A DNA stretch of 64,000 nucleotides, taken from contig NZ_CP048833.1 of the NCBI RefSeq assembly GCF_012971725.1, positions 2,046,001 to 2,110,000 on the forward strand. Reading direction: 5' to 3'. Each line of letters opens with the position of its first letter. Position 1 is the stretch's first letter. Source of the stretch: Pseudomonas multiresinivorans. GTDB lineage: Bacteria > Pseudomonadota > Gammaproteobacteria > Pseudomonadales > Pseudomonadaceae. A program made the position numbers and the translations under genes. This document shows positions 32,767 through 41,715 of the stretch, piece by piece. Below the pieces are notes generated by a model, which was given only the letters and a program-made list of their open reading frames with translations, ran no database searches and was not told the DNA's origin.

Positions 32767-34146
32767 TCAGTCCAGCAGCGACAGGGTGACGGGCGCCTGG
32801 TGGTTGTCTTCCACCCGCACTTCCAGCTCGCCATCGCCCAGCTTGGCCTTGAGGCGCTGGCCGTTCTTCGTCTGCGCCGCGCTGCGGATGGCCTGGCCCC
32901 TGTCGTCCAGCAGGATGCTGTAGCCGCGCCCCAGAGTGGCCAGCGGGCTGACGATGTGCAGCGTCTGCATCAGGCCATCCAGGCGCTGGCGCTGTTCGCG
33001 CAGGATCGCGTTGGTGGCGCGGGGCAGGCGGGCGCTGAGGTTTTCCAGGCGCTGGCGCAGCAGGGCCAGGTTGCGGCCAGGGTGTTGGGCGGCGAGGCGA
33101 GTATCCAGGCGCGCCACACGCTCCTGGCGGATATGCAGCTGGCGCTCGAAGGCGCGGCGCAGGCGCATGTCCAGGTCGTCCAGGCGCTGGGACTGCTGGC
33201 GCAGGCGCTCGCCGGGGTGGCGCAGGCGCCGCGCGGTGCCTTCCAGGCGCAGGCGTTCGCGGGTCAGGCGGTCCTGGATGCGCAGGATCAGCCGGCGGCG
33301 CAGGCTGTCCAGGCGCTGTTGCAGGTCGCCGCTGTGGGGCGCGAGCAGCTCGGCCGCGGCCGAGGGAGTCGGTGCGCGCACGTCGGCGACGAAATCGCTG
33401 ATCGATACGTCGGTCTCATGGCCCACGGCGCTGACGATGGGCGTTACGCAGGCGGCGATGGCGCGCGCCACCGGTTCCTCGTTGAAGCACCAGAGATCTT
33501 CCAGCGAACCGCCGCCACGGGCCAGGATCAGCGCGTCGAAGCCCTGCGCGTCGGCCAGCTTCAGCGCGCGGACGATCTGCCCGATGGCTTCGCGGCCCTG
33601 CACGGCGGTGGGTACCAGGGTCAGTTCGACTTGCGGTGCGCGGCGGCGGAATACGCTGATGATGTCGCGGATCACTGCGCCGGTGGGCGAGCTGACGATG
33701 CCGATACGCCGGGGATGAGCCGGAAGTTCGCGCTTGCGCTCGGCGGCGAACAGGCCTTCGGCGGCGAGTTTTTCTTTCAGCGCCTCGAAGGCCAGGCGTA
33801 GAGCGCCATCACCGGCGGGCTCGACGGTGTCGGCGATCAGTTGGTAGTCGCCGCGCCCCTCGAACAGCGAGACCTTGCCGCGCACCCGCACGGCCAGGCC
33901 GTCGCGCAGGGCCTGGCGCACGCGCAGGGCGTTCTGTCGGAACAGCGCGCAACGCACCTGGGCGTTGCTGTCCTTCAGGGTGAAATACATGTGGCCGGAG
34001 GCGGGCTTGGCGAGGTTGGAAATCTCGCCCTCGACCCAGACCTGCGGGAACACGTCCTCCAGCAGGTGGCGGGCGCGCTGGTTGAGCTGGCTGACGGTCA
34101 GAACCTCGCGGTCGAGGCCCAGCCGTTGGAAGGGATCTTTCTGCAT
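32767..34146 (-). CDS. xseA: Exodeoxyribonuclease VII large subunit
   Basis: A 459-residue nuclease subunit. It has the N-terminal OB fold (VSQLNQRARHLLED...WVEGEISN), the catalytic region with RIGIVSSPTGAVIRDI and ARGGGSLEDLW, and a long Arg/Leu-rich coiled coil from about 285 to 400. The start at 34146 gives MQKDPFQRLGLDREVLTVS, matching the family. A longer frame to 34209 adds unconserved sequence. It diverges from guaB. Confidence 0.94.
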   Translation of the reverse strand: MQKDPFQRLGLDREVLTVSQLNQRARHLLEDVFPQVWVEGEISNLAKPASGHMYFTLKDSNAQVRCALFRQNALRVRQALRDGLAVRVRGKVSLFEGRGDYQLIADTVEPAGDGALRLAFEALKEKLAAEGLFAAERKRELPAHPRRIGIVSSPTGAVIRDIISVFRRRAPQVELTLVPTAVQGREAIGQIVRALKLADAQGFDALILARGGGSLEDLWCFNEEPVARAIAACVTPIVSAVGHETDVSISDFVADVRAPTPSAAAELLAPHSGDLQQRLDSLRRRLILRIQDRLTRERLRLEGTARRLRHPGERLRQQSQRLDDLDMRLRRAFERQLHIRQERVARLDTRLAAQHPGRNLALLRQRLENLSARLPRATNAILREQRQRLDGLMQTLHIVSPLATLGRGYSILLDDRGQAIRSAAQTKNGQRLKAKLGDGELEVRVEDNHQAPVTLSLLD

Positions 34147-34228
34147 GGCGAAGGATGATAAGCGGGCCTGTGGACCGGGGCCAGCGCGCATGCCGGATAA
34201 AGACTGCATTCAGATCGTCTGGTTACGT

Positions 34229-34258
34229 TGAGCCGCACCCCCCAGCTGAGATATAATG
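34229..34258 (+). promoter_or_regulatory. guaB promoter
   Basis: TTGAGC (34229-34234) and a perfect TATAAT (34253-34258) are 18 bp apart. The distance to the guaB ATG is 36 bp. It is a good sigma-70 promoter by sequence. Confidence 0.75.
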
Positions 34259-34294
34259 CCGCGCTTCCATTTTTCCCGATCGGGAGCCCCCGCC

Positions 34295-35764
34295 ATGCTG
34301 CGCATCAGCCAAGAAGCCCTCACTTTCGACGACGTCCTCCTGATCCCAGGTTATTCGGAAGTCCTGCCCAAGGACGTGAGTCTGAAGACTCGCCTGACCC
34401 GTGGCATCGAACTGAACATCCCGCTGGTGTCAGCCGCGATGGATACCGTGACCGAAGCCCGCCTGGCCATCGCCATGGCGCAGGAAGGCGGCATCGGCAT
34501 CATCCACAAGAACATGAGCATCGAGCAGCAGGCCGCCGAGGTCCGCAAGGTCAAGAAGCACGAGACCGCCATCGTTCGCGACCCGGTCACCGTGACCCCG
34601 TCGACCAAGATCATCGAGCTGCTGCAGATTGCCCGCGAGTACGGCTTCTCCGGCTTCCCGGTGGTGGAAGAGGGCGAGCTGGTCGGTATCGTCACCGGCC
34701 GCGACCTGCGCGTTAAGCCGAACATCGGCGATAGCGTGGCCGCGATCATGACCCCGAAGGACAAGCTGGTCACTGCCCGCGAGAACACTCCGCTGGAAGA
34801 GATCAAGGCCGCGCTCTACGAGAACCGCATCGAGAAGATGCTGATCGTCGACGAGAACTTCTACCTCACCGGTCTGGTGACCTTCCGCGACATCGAGAAG
34901 GCCAAGACCTACCCGCTGGCGTCCAAGGATGACCTGGGTCGCCTGCGCGTCGGCGCTGCCGTCGGCACTGGCGCCGATACCGGCGAGCGTGTTTCTGCCC
35001 TGGTCGCTGCCGGCGTTGACGTGGTTGTCGTCGATACCGCCCACGGTCACTCCAAAGGCGTGATCGACCGCGTGCGCTGGGTGAAGGAAACCTTCCCGCA
35101 AGTGCAGGTCATCGGCGGCAACATCGCCACCGGCGAGGCTGCCAAGGCACTGGCTGACGCTGGCGCCGACGCCGTGAAGGTCGGCATTGGCCCGGGCTCC
35201 ATCTGCACCACCCGTATCGTCGCTGGCGTCGGTGTGCCGCAGATCTCCGCCATCGCCAACGTCGCCGCTGCCCTGGAAGGCACCGGCGTTCCGCTGATCG
35301 CCGACGGCGGCATCCGCTTCTCCGGCGACCTGGCCAAGGCCATGGTGGCTGGCGCCTACTGCGTGATGATGGGTTCGATGTTCGCCGGTACCGAAGAAGC
35401 GCCGGGCGAGATCGAACTGTTCCAGGGCCGTTCCTACAAGTCCTACCGTGGCATGGGCTCTCTGGGCGCGATGGCCGGTTCCACCGGTTCCTCCGACCGC
35501 TACTTCCAGGACGCCTCCGCCGGCGCCGAGAAGCTGGTACCCGAAGGCATCGAAGGCCGCGTGCCCTATAAAGGCCAGCTGACCGCCATTGTCCACCAAC
35601 TGATGGGCGGCCTGCGTGCCGCCATGGGCTACACCGGCAGCGCCGATATCCAGGACATGCGCACCAAGCCGCAGTTCGTGCGCATCACTGGCGCCGGCAT
35701 GGCCGAGTCCCACGTCCACGATGTACAGATCACCAAGGAAGCCCCGAACTACCGCGTAGGTTAA
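34295..35764 (+). CDS. guaB: IMP dehydrogenase
   Basis: A 489-residue enzyme that oxidises IMP to XMP, the first committed step to GMP. The catalytic cysteine is C304 in GPGSICTTRIV. Two CBS domains occupy about residues 90-205 (AIVRDPVTVTP, AIMTPKDKLVT). The start ATG 34295 follows CGGGAG and gives MLRISQEALTFDDVLL. A longer frame from 34256 is unlikely because it would include the promoter region. guaA follows after a hairpin. Confidence 0.97.
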   Translation: MLRISQEALTFDDVLLIPGYSEVLPKDVSLKTRLTRGIELNIPLVSAAMDTVTEARLAIAMAQEGGIGIIHKNMSIEQQAAEVRKVKKHETAIVRDPVTVTPSTKIIELLQIAREYGFSGFPVVEEGELVGIVTGRDLRVKPNIGDSVAAIMTPKDKLVTARENTPLEEIKAALYENRIEKMLIVDENFYLTGLVTFRDIEKAKTYPLASKDDLGRLRVGAAVGTGADTGERVSALVAAGVDVVVVDTAHGHSKGVIDRVRWVKETFPQVQVIGGNIATGEAAKALADAGADAVKVGIGPGSICTTRIVAGVGVPQISAIANVAAALEGTGVPLIADGGIRFSGDLAKAMVAGAYCVMMGSMFAGTEEAPGEIELFQGRSYKSYRGMGSLGAMAGSTGSSDRYFQDASAGAEKLVPEGIEGRVPYKGQLTAIVHQLMGGLRAAMGYTGSADIQDMRTKPQFVRITGAGMAESHVHDVQITKEAPNYRVG

Positions 35765-35786
35765 GGGTTCCACGGTTAATGAGTCG

Positions 35787-35817
35787 GACACGGGGCTGGT
35801 TGATACAGCCCCGTGTC
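35787..35817 (+). terminator. Hairpin between guaB and guaA
   Basis: GACACGGGGCTG (35787-35798) and CAGCCCCGTGTC (35806-35817) form a perfect 12-bp stem with loop GTTGATA, followed by GTTTAAG. The T-run is short, so it may reduce rather than abolish readthrough into guaA, 30 bp downstream. Confidence 0.65.
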
Positions 35818-35846
35818 GTTTAAGAATTTCGCTACGAGAGATGGCC

Positions 35847-37424
35847 ATGGCCCAAGACATTCACGCTCACCGGATCCTGATCCTCGACTTCGGCTCCCAG
35901 TACACCCAGCTGATCGCCCGCCGCGTTCGCGAGATCGGTGTGTACTGCGAAATCCATCCGTTCGACATGAGCGACGATGAGGTTCGTGCCTTCGCCCCGC
36001 GCGGCGTCATCCTGGCAGGCGGCCCGGAGTCGGTGCACGAAGCCAACAGCCCGCGCGCGCCGCAGGCGGTGTTCGACCTCAAGGTGCCGCTGTTCGGCAT
36101 CTGCTACGGCATGCAGACCATGGCCGAGCAGATGGGCGGCAAGGTGCTGGGTTCGGACCTGCGCGAGTTCGGCTACGCCCGCGTCGACGTGGTCGGCAAG
36201 GCCCGCCTGCTCGACGGCATCGAAGATTGCGTCAGCGAAGACGGCGTGTTCGGTCTCGACGTGTGGATGAGCCACGGCGACAAGGTCACCGAGATTCCCG
36301 ACGGCTTCCACATCCTCGCCAGCACCCCGAGCTGCCCGATCGCCGCCATGGCGGACGATGCCCGCGGCTACTACGGCGTGCAGTTCCACCCGGAAGTGAC
36401 CCACACCAAGCAGGGCGGTCGCATCCTCTCGCGCTTCGTGCTGGACATCTGCGGCTGCGAAGCCCTGTGGACCCCGTCCAACATCGTCAACGACGCCATC
36501 GCCACCGTGCGCGCCCAGGTCGGCAACTCCAAGGTGCTGCTGGGCCTGTCCGGCGGTGTGGATTCCTCGGTGGTCGCGGCCCTGCTGCACAAGGCCATCG
36601 GCGACCAGCTGACCTGCGTCTTCGTCGACAACGGCCTGCTGCGCCTGCACGAGGGTGACCAGGTGATGGCCATGTTCGCCGAGAACATGGGCGTCAAGGT
36701 GATCCGCGCCAACGCCGAAGAGAAGTTCCTCAGCCGTCTGGCCGGCGTCAGTGACCCGGAGCAGAAGCGCAAGATCATTGGCGGCAGCTTCATCGAAGTC
36801 TTCGATGAGGAAGCCACCAAGCTGAAGGACGTGAAGTTCCTCGCCCAGGGCACCATCTACCCCGACGTGATCGAGTCGGCCGGCGCCAAGACCGGCAAGG
36901 CCCACGTGATCAAGTCGCACCACAACGTCGGCGGCCTGCCCGACGACATGCAGTTCGAACTGGTCGAGCCGCTGCGCGAGCTGTTCAAGGACGAAGTCCG
37001 CAAGATCGGCCTGGAGCTGGGCCTGCCCTACGACATGGTCTACCGTCACCCGTTCCCGGGCCCGGGCCTGGGCGTGCGCATCCTTGGCGAAGTGAAGAAA
37101 GAGTACGCCGACCTGCTGCGTCGCGCGGACCACATCTTCATCGAAGAGCTGCGCAACTTCGACTGGTACCACAAGACCAGCCAGGCCTTCGTGGTATTCC
37201 AGCCGGTGAAATCCGTCGGCGTGGTCGGCGATGGCCGCCGTTACGCCTGGGTCGTTGCGCTGCGCGCCGTGGAAACCATCGACTTCATGACCGCTCGCTG
37301 GGCGCACCTGCCGTACGAGCTGCTGGAGAAGGTCTCGAACCGCATCATCAACGAGATCGAAGGCATCTCCCGCGTCACCTACGACGTGTCGAGCAAGCCG
37401 CCAGCCACCATCGAGTGGGAATGA
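35847..37424 (+). CDS. guaA: GMP synthase (glutamine-hydrolysing)
   Basis: A 525-residue enzyme that aminates XMP to GMP. The N-terminal class I glutaminase has the nucleophile C86 (GICYGMQ). The ATP pyrophosphatase domain has the PP-loop LSGGVDSSVVAA. The C-terminal dimerisation domain ends with the usual ...PPATIEWE. I preferred ATG 35847 to ATG 35841 because GAGAG is then correctly spaced. Confidence 0.97.
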   Translation: MAQDIHAHRILILDFGSQYTQLIARRVREIGVYCEIHPFDMSDDEVRAFAPRGVILAGGPESVHEANSPRAPQAVFDLKVPLFGICYGMQTMAEQMGGKVLGSDLREFGYARVDVVGKARLLDGIEDCVSEDGVFGLDVWMSHGDKVTEIPDGFHILASTPSCPIAAMADDARGYYGVQFHPEVTHTKQGGRILSRFVLDICGCEALWTPSNIVNDAIATVRAQVGNSKVLLGLSGGVDSSVVAALLHKAIGDQLTCVFVDNGLLRLHEGDQVMAMFAENMGVKVIRANAEEKFLSRLAGVSDPEQKRKIIGGSFIEVFDEEATKLKDVKFLAQGTIYPDVIESAGAKTGKAHVIKSHHNVGGLPDDMQFELVEPLRELFKDEVRKIGLELGLPYDMVYRHPFPGPGLGVRILGEVKKEYADLLRRADHIFIEELRNFDWYHKTSQAFVVFQPVKSVGVVGDGRRYAWVVALRAVETIDFMTARWAHLPYELLEKVSNRIINEIEGISRVTYDVSSKPPATIEWE

Positions 37425-37453
37425 TCGGAGACGTTTAACGTTTCCTTAACGAG

Positions 37454-37477
37454 GAAAGCGGCAATCTCGCCGCTTTC
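37454..37477 (+). terminator. Terminator after guaA
   Basis: GAAAGCGGC (37454-37462) and GCCGCTTTC (37469-37477) form a 9-bp stem with loop AATCTC, followed by TTC. It is 29 bp beyond the guaA stop. Confidence 0.7.
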
Positions 37478-37678
37478 TTCGACAGGCGAGGACGGGGATA
37501 CCTGTCCTTGACCTGGCGCATGAGAGGCGTTTGCGCCTTCATGCACAGTTGCCTTCTGCTTCCGATGTAGAAGCAGAGCAGTGCAGCCGGCCGCAAGAGC
37601 CTGGCGCCGGGCGCGAACGCGCCAACCTCCGTGAAAGCCGATGGGGTCGCAAGTCCCTTGTTCGAGGAGTCTGGACCC

Positions 37679-39082
37679 ATGTCGTTTACCCGTAGACAAG
37701 TACTCGGTGGCCTCGCTGGCCTGGCCGTCGTCGGCCTGGGCGCCGGTGGCGCGCGCATCTGGCTGGCGCGCCCGCAGGTAGCCGCCGAGCACGATTACGA
37801 ACTGATCGCCGCGCCGCTCGACCTGGAGCTGGTGCCCGGCCACAAGACCCCCGGCCTGGGCTATGGCGGCCAGGCTCCCGGTGTGGAAATCCGCGCGCGC
37901 CAGGGCGACTGGCTGCGAGTGCGCTTCACCAACAAGCTGGACGAGCCGACCACCATCCACTGGCACGGCATCCGCCTGCCCATCGAGATGGACGGCGTGC
38001 CCTACATCTCGCAGCCGCCGGTGCAGCCGGGCGAAAGCTTCATCTACCAGTTCAAGACGCCGGACGCCGGCAGCTACTGGTATCACCCGCACCTGATGAG
38101 CAGCGAGCAGTTGGGCCGTGGCCTGGTCGGGCCGCTGATCATCGATGAGCGCGAGCCCACCGAGTTCACCAGCGAGAAGGTCCTGAACCTGAAGACCTGG
38201 CACGTGGACGAGGAGGGCAACTTCACGCCCTTCAGCGTGCCGCGCGAGGCGGCACGCGAAGGTACTCGCGGGCGCCTGTCGACTATCAACGGCGAGCGTA
38301 CGCCGGTGATCGAACTGCCGGCTGGCGAAATCGTCCGCGTGCGCATTCTCAACGTCGACAACACCGTGACCTACCGCCTCAACCTGCCGGACGCCGACGC
38401 GAAGATCTACGCCATCGACGGCCATCCGGTGGAGCCGCGCGACTTCGGCAAAGGCCCGAATGACCAGTACTGGATCGGCCCGGGCATGCGGCTGGAGCTG
38501 GGCATCCGCGGCCCGGCGGAAGGCGCCGAGCTGTCGCTGCGCAATGGCCCGGTGCGTCTGGCGACCATTCGTGGCGTCGCCAACCCGAAAGCGCCCACCG
38601 CCAAGTGGCCGGCGCCGCTGCCGCGCAACCCGGTGGCCGAGCCGGACCTGAAGAACGCCGAGACCATCAACTTCAAGTTCGAGTGGGTCGGCGCCATGTC
38701 CGACTATTCCAAGGGGCAGTCGGCGCCCTCGCTGTGGCAGATCAACGGCGTGGCCTGGCAGGGCGGTGAGGAGCACAAGCACAACGCGCCGCCGCTGGCG
38801 AAGCTCAAGGAAGGCAACAGCTATATCTTCGTGCTGCGCAACATGACCCAGTACCAGCACCCGATCCACCTGCACGGCATGGCCTTCAAGGTGTTGGATT
38901 CGGATCGCCGCGACATCATCCCGTACTTCACCGACACCTACCTGCTGGGCAAGAATGAGACGGCACGCGTGGCGCTGGTGGCGGATAACCCCGGCCTGTG
39001 GATGTTCCACTGCCACGTGATCGATCACATGGAGACCGGCCTGATGGGAACCATCGCGGTGGGCGAGGCATGGTGCGGCTGA
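37679..39082 (+). CDS. Tat-exported multicopper oxidase
   Basis: A 467-residue multicopper oxidase. The N-terminus MSFTRRQVLGGLAGLAVVGL has a twin-arginine signal. All four copper-binding segments are present: THWHG-type TTIHWHGI (H94/H96), WYHPH (H136/H138), HPIHLHG, and HCHVIDHMETGLM (H444, C445, H446, H450). The residue at the T1 axial position is Leu455 rather than the Met of CueO. I chose ATG 37679 for the Tat signal and GAGGAG upstream. Its 3' end overlaps tadA by 13 bp. The substrate may be Cu(I) or phenols; this is not decided by the sequence. Confidence 0.9.
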   Translation: MSFTRRQVLGGLAGLAVVGLGAGGARIWLARPQVAAEHDYELIAAPLDLELVPGHKTPGLGYGGQAPGVEIRARQGDWLRVRFTNKLDEPTTIHWHGIRLPIEMDGVPYISQPPVQPGESFIYQFKTPDAGSYWYHPHLMSSEQLGRGLVGPLIIDEREPTEFTSEKVLNLKTWHVDEEGNFTPFSVPREAAREGTRGRLSTINGERTPVIELPAGEIVRVRILNVDNTVTYRLNLPDADAKIYAIDGHPVEPRDFGKGPNDQYWIGPGMRLELGIRGPAEGAELSLRNGPVRLATIRGVANPKAPTAKWPAPLPRNPVAEPDLKNAETINFKFEWVGAMSDYSKGQSAPSLWQINGVAWQGGEEHKHNAPPLAKLKEGNSYIFVLRNMTQYQHPIHLHGMAFKVLDSDRRDIIPYFTDTYLLGKNETARVALVADNPGLWMFHCHVIDHMETGLMGTIAVGEAWCG

Positions 39083-39594
39083 CCAACAGCAAGGGGCATC
39101 CGACGGTGAAGGGGCTGGCGCCGGTCATCGACCGCAGCCAGGACATCCCCTTCATGCGTGAAGCCATGGCCCTGGCCGAGCAGGGCGCGGCGCTGGGCGA
39201 AGTGCCCGTGGGCGCCGTGCTGGTGCTGGACGGCCAGGTCATCGGCCGTGGCTTCAACCGCCCGATTACCTCGCACGACCCCAGTGCCCACGCGGAAATG
39301 GTCGCCATCCGCGAGGCCGCCGCCGCCGCGCAGAATTATCGCCTGCCCGGCAGCACTCTCTACGTCACCCTCGAGCCCTGCAGCATGTGCGCCGGCCTGC
39401 TGGTGCACTCGCGCATCCAGCGCGTGGTGTTCGGCGCCACCGAGCCCAAGTCGGGGGTGGTGGTCAGCCGTGGCAACTTCTTCGAACAGGACTTCCTCAA
39501 CCACCGGGTGCTGGTGGAAGGCGGGGTGCTGGGGGAGGAGTGCAGCGCAATGCTCTCGGCCTTCTTCAAGGCGCGGCGCAAGGGTTCTTTGTAG
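39070..39594 (+). CDS. tadA: tRNA adenosine(34) deaminase TadA
   Basis: A 174-residue zinc deaminase that makes inosine-34 in tRNA-Arg. The active site has HAEM (zinc His and catalytic Glu) and PCSMC (two zinc Cys), with EVPVGAVLV upstream. The N-terminus carries about 20 extra residues. ATG 39070 lies inside the 3' end of the oxidase gene, so translation is probably coupled. The stop codon TAG (39592-39594) is part of a REP sequence. Confidence 0.93.
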   Translation: MVRLTNSKGHPTVKGLAPVIDRSQDIPFMREAMALAEQGAALGEVPVGAVLVLDGQVIGRGFNRPITSHDPSAHAEMVAIREAAAAAQNYRLPGSTLYVTLEPCSMCAGLLVHSRIQRVVFGATEPKSGVVVSRGNFFEQDFLNHRVLVEGGVLGEECSAMLSAFFKARRKGSL

Positions 39595-39613
39595 GAGCGA
39601 GCTTGCTCGCGAA
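39591..39613. repeat. Single REP, family 1, overlapping the tadA stop
   Basis: A 23-bp copy identical to the left arm at 31910. The TAG stop codon of tadA is the TAG inside its GTAGGAG start. Downstream at about 39643-39665 is a degenerate copy with ATCGCGGATAAACCCGCTCC. Confidence 0.85.
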
Positions 39614-39728
39614 CCTGCTCAGCCTTGCGCGGCACTTGGCCTATCGCGGATAAACCCGCTCCTGCCCAATGCTCGACATCCGCGTAGGAGCAACTGTCTT
39701 CTCTGGATAGTCCGTCGCTGCGTCTTCC

Positions 39729-39856
39729 CCCTCACCCCAACCCTGGCTGCGCGCCCCGCTCCTCAGGGAGAGGGGGCAGTCCGAGCTGACTGACGCGAAG
39801 GTTTGATCCTGCACCGAACGGTCCCCTCTCCCCTTGGGAGAGGGCTAGGGTGAGGG
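39729..39856. repeat. Inverted repeat pair in the tadA-mltF gap
   Basis: CCCTCACCCCAACCCT (39729-39744) is inverted at 39841-39856 with 14 of 16 matches. Inside it, purine-rich boxes (CAGGGAGAGGGGGC at about 39764 and its inverse at about 39821-39840) also pair. The whole is a dyad of about 128 bp. Together with the REPs it fills most of the 352-bp gap; I see no gene in this gap. Confidence 0.75.
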
Positions 39857-39880
39857 ATGGCCCAAGCGCAGAGGTATCTC

Positions 39881-39906
39881 GTGGGAGCGGACTCCGTCCG
39901 CGATCG
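39881..39906. repeat. Single REP, family 2
   Basis: The copy reads GTGGGAGCGGACTCCGTCCG followed by CGATCG and is closely related to the arms at 18202-18266. It is about 40 bp from the mltF stop codon. Confidence 0.75.
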
Positions 39907-39946
39907 ATTCGACGCGGCACTTTGACTGGCGAGTGGAGTTGAAGCC

Positions 39947-41425
39947 TCAGAGCTTCTGATCCCGCCCGTCGTCGTCATCGTCGGGCTTGGTCTTGTTCAC
40001 GCCCGGCAGGTGCAGGCCGCTCTCGGCGAGCTGGCCGCCTTCCATCTGCGGCTGGGTCACCCAGGTGAGGATGTCGTAGTAGCGGCGCACGTTCTGCACG
40101 AAGTGCACCGTCTCGCCGCCGCGCGCATAGCCGTAGCGGGTCTTGCGGTAGTACTGCTTCTGCGACAGGCGCGGCAGCATCTTCTTCACATCCAGCCACT
40201 TGTTCGGGTTGAGGCCCTGCTGCTCGGCCATCTTGCGCGCGTCGTCGAGGTGCGCGCCGCCGATGTTGTAGGCGGCCAGAGCGAACCACATGCGGTCCGG
40301 GTCCTTGATGCTGTCGGGCAACTCGTCCTTGATCTGCACGTAGTACTTGCTGCCGCCCTGGATGCTCTGCTTCGGGTCCAGGCGGTTGGCCACGCCCATG
40401 GCCTGGGCGGTGCGGTTGGTCAGCATCATCAGGCCGCGCACGCCGGTCTTGGAGGTCGCGTCGGGCTGCCACATGGATTCCTGGTAGCCGATGGCCGCCA
40501 GCAGGCGCCAGTCGGCTTCGAGCTTGGTACCGCTCTGGCGGAAGTGCTGTTCGTACTTGGGCAGGCGTTGCTGCAGATGCTGGGCGAAGGTGTAGGCGCC
40601 GACGTAGCCCAGTACGTCCACATGGCCGTAATAGCGGTCTTTCAGGCGTTGCAGCAGGCCGTCCTGCTTGGCCTTGTCCAGAAAGGCGTTGACCTTCTCC
40701 AGCAGGCTGTTGTCATCGCCGGCCGGCAGCGCCCAGGCCAGGCCCTTGGCGTCGCCGAGGTCGAAGGCGACGCGAACGTTGGGGAAATACACCTGGTTCA
40801 TTGCCAGTTCGTTGGAGTCGACCAGGGTCAGGTCGATCTCGCCGACGTCGACCATGCGCAGCAGGTCGACCATCTCATCGGCGTCTGATTCGCGATATTC
40901 CAGCTTCGGGTACTGCTTCTTCAGTTCGGCCAGTTGCGCGGCGTGGCTGCTGCCTTTCAGGACGACGATGCGTTTGCCGACCAGATCGTCCGGGCGGGTA
41001 GGGCGTTGGGCGCCGTTGCGGTAGACGACCTGCGGGGTGACGTCGAGGTAGGAGTGCGAGTAGCGCACCTGGGTATCGCGCTCGCCGCCCGGCGTCAGGC
41101 CGGCGGCAGCCAGGTTCGGTCCGCCGTCGCGGCCGATGCGGTCGTAGAGGTCGTCGATGTTGTCGGCGGTTTCGATCTGCAGTTGTACGCCCAGGCTGTC
41201 GGCGAAGCGCTTGGCCAGCTCGTATTCGAAGCCGGTGTCGCCGTTGCGGTCCTGGAAGTAGGTGGCCGGACTGTTGCGGGTGATTACGCGCAGCACGCCG
41301 TCCTTCTGCACGCGCTCGAGGGCCGTCGGGGCTTTCGCCTCGCTACAGCCGGAAAGCAGCAGAAAGATACAGGTCGCCAAGATCCAGGCGGTGCAGCGCA
41401 CACGGGACACAGTCAGGGCAAGCAT
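39947..41425 (-). CDS. mltF: Membrane-bound lytic transglycosylase MltF
   Basis: A 492-residue lipoprotein. The lipobox LLLSGC follows a hydrophobic signal (ILATCIFLLLSGC). The N-terminal half is a periplasmic solute-binding-like domain (LERVQKDGVLRVITRNSP). The C-terminal half is a family 1 transglycosylase with the catalytic Glu in AIGYQESMWQPDA and ALAAYNIGGAHLDDA. It cleaves peptidoglycan to anhydromuropeptides. I chose ATG 41425; a candidate -10 TATACT lies 6 bp upstream. It diverges from purL across a gap of 290 bp that holds no other gene. Confidence 0.94.
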   Translation of the reverse strand: MLALTVSRVRCTAWILATCIFLLLSGCSEAKAPTALERVQKDGVLRVITRNSPATYFQDRNGDTGFEYELAKRFADSLGVQLQIETADNIDDLYDRIGRDGGPNLAAAGLTPGGERDTQVRYSHSYLDVTPQVVYRNGAQRPTRPDDLVGKRIVVLKGSSHAAQLAELKKQYPKLEYRESDADEMVDLLRMVDVGEIDLTLVDSNELAMNQVYFPNVRVAFDLGDAKGLAWALPAGDDNSLLEKVNAFLDKAKQDGLLQRLKDRYYGHVDVLGYVGAYTFAQHLQQRLPKYEQHFRQSGTKLEADWRLLAAIGYQESMWQPDATSKTGVRGLMMLTNRTAQAMGVANRLDPKQSIQGGSKYYVQIKDELPDSIKDPDRMWFALAAYNIGGAHLDDARKMAEQQGLNPNKWLDVKKMLPRLSQKQYYRKTRYGYARGGETVHFVQNVRRYYDILTWVTQPQMEGGQLAESGLHLPGVNKTKPDDDDDGRDQKL

Positions 41426-41715
41426 CGGGGCAGTATACGCAAAGGCCGGTGTGCGCCATATCTCGACAGCATGCTGCTTCTCTGCTAGCTGGAGCGCCGT
41501 TCGTCGGCCTGCAGGGCGCGAAAGGCCGGGGGCACGCGCCTGCACCCCTGTGGCTCGAAGGCATTCGAAGATGAATGGCGATTTTCGCGGGAGCAACGGC
41601 AAGGAAGGCGCTTGAGAGCTGCCGCCACGCAGCGCTTTACGGTAGAATGCACGGCCTCTGTGGGCCGGCCCGTCCGGCCCCACACACTTCCCCGTCTCCA
41701 GAGGCTGTTCCGACA

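Noticed and set aside
37545..37640. Resemblance to a c-di-GMP-I (GEMM) riboswitch: TGCACAG...GCCGCAAGAGCC
   Set aside because: The core motifs and spacing do not match well (no GGGACGCAAAGC equivalent in place). I keep only the claim of a structured leader.
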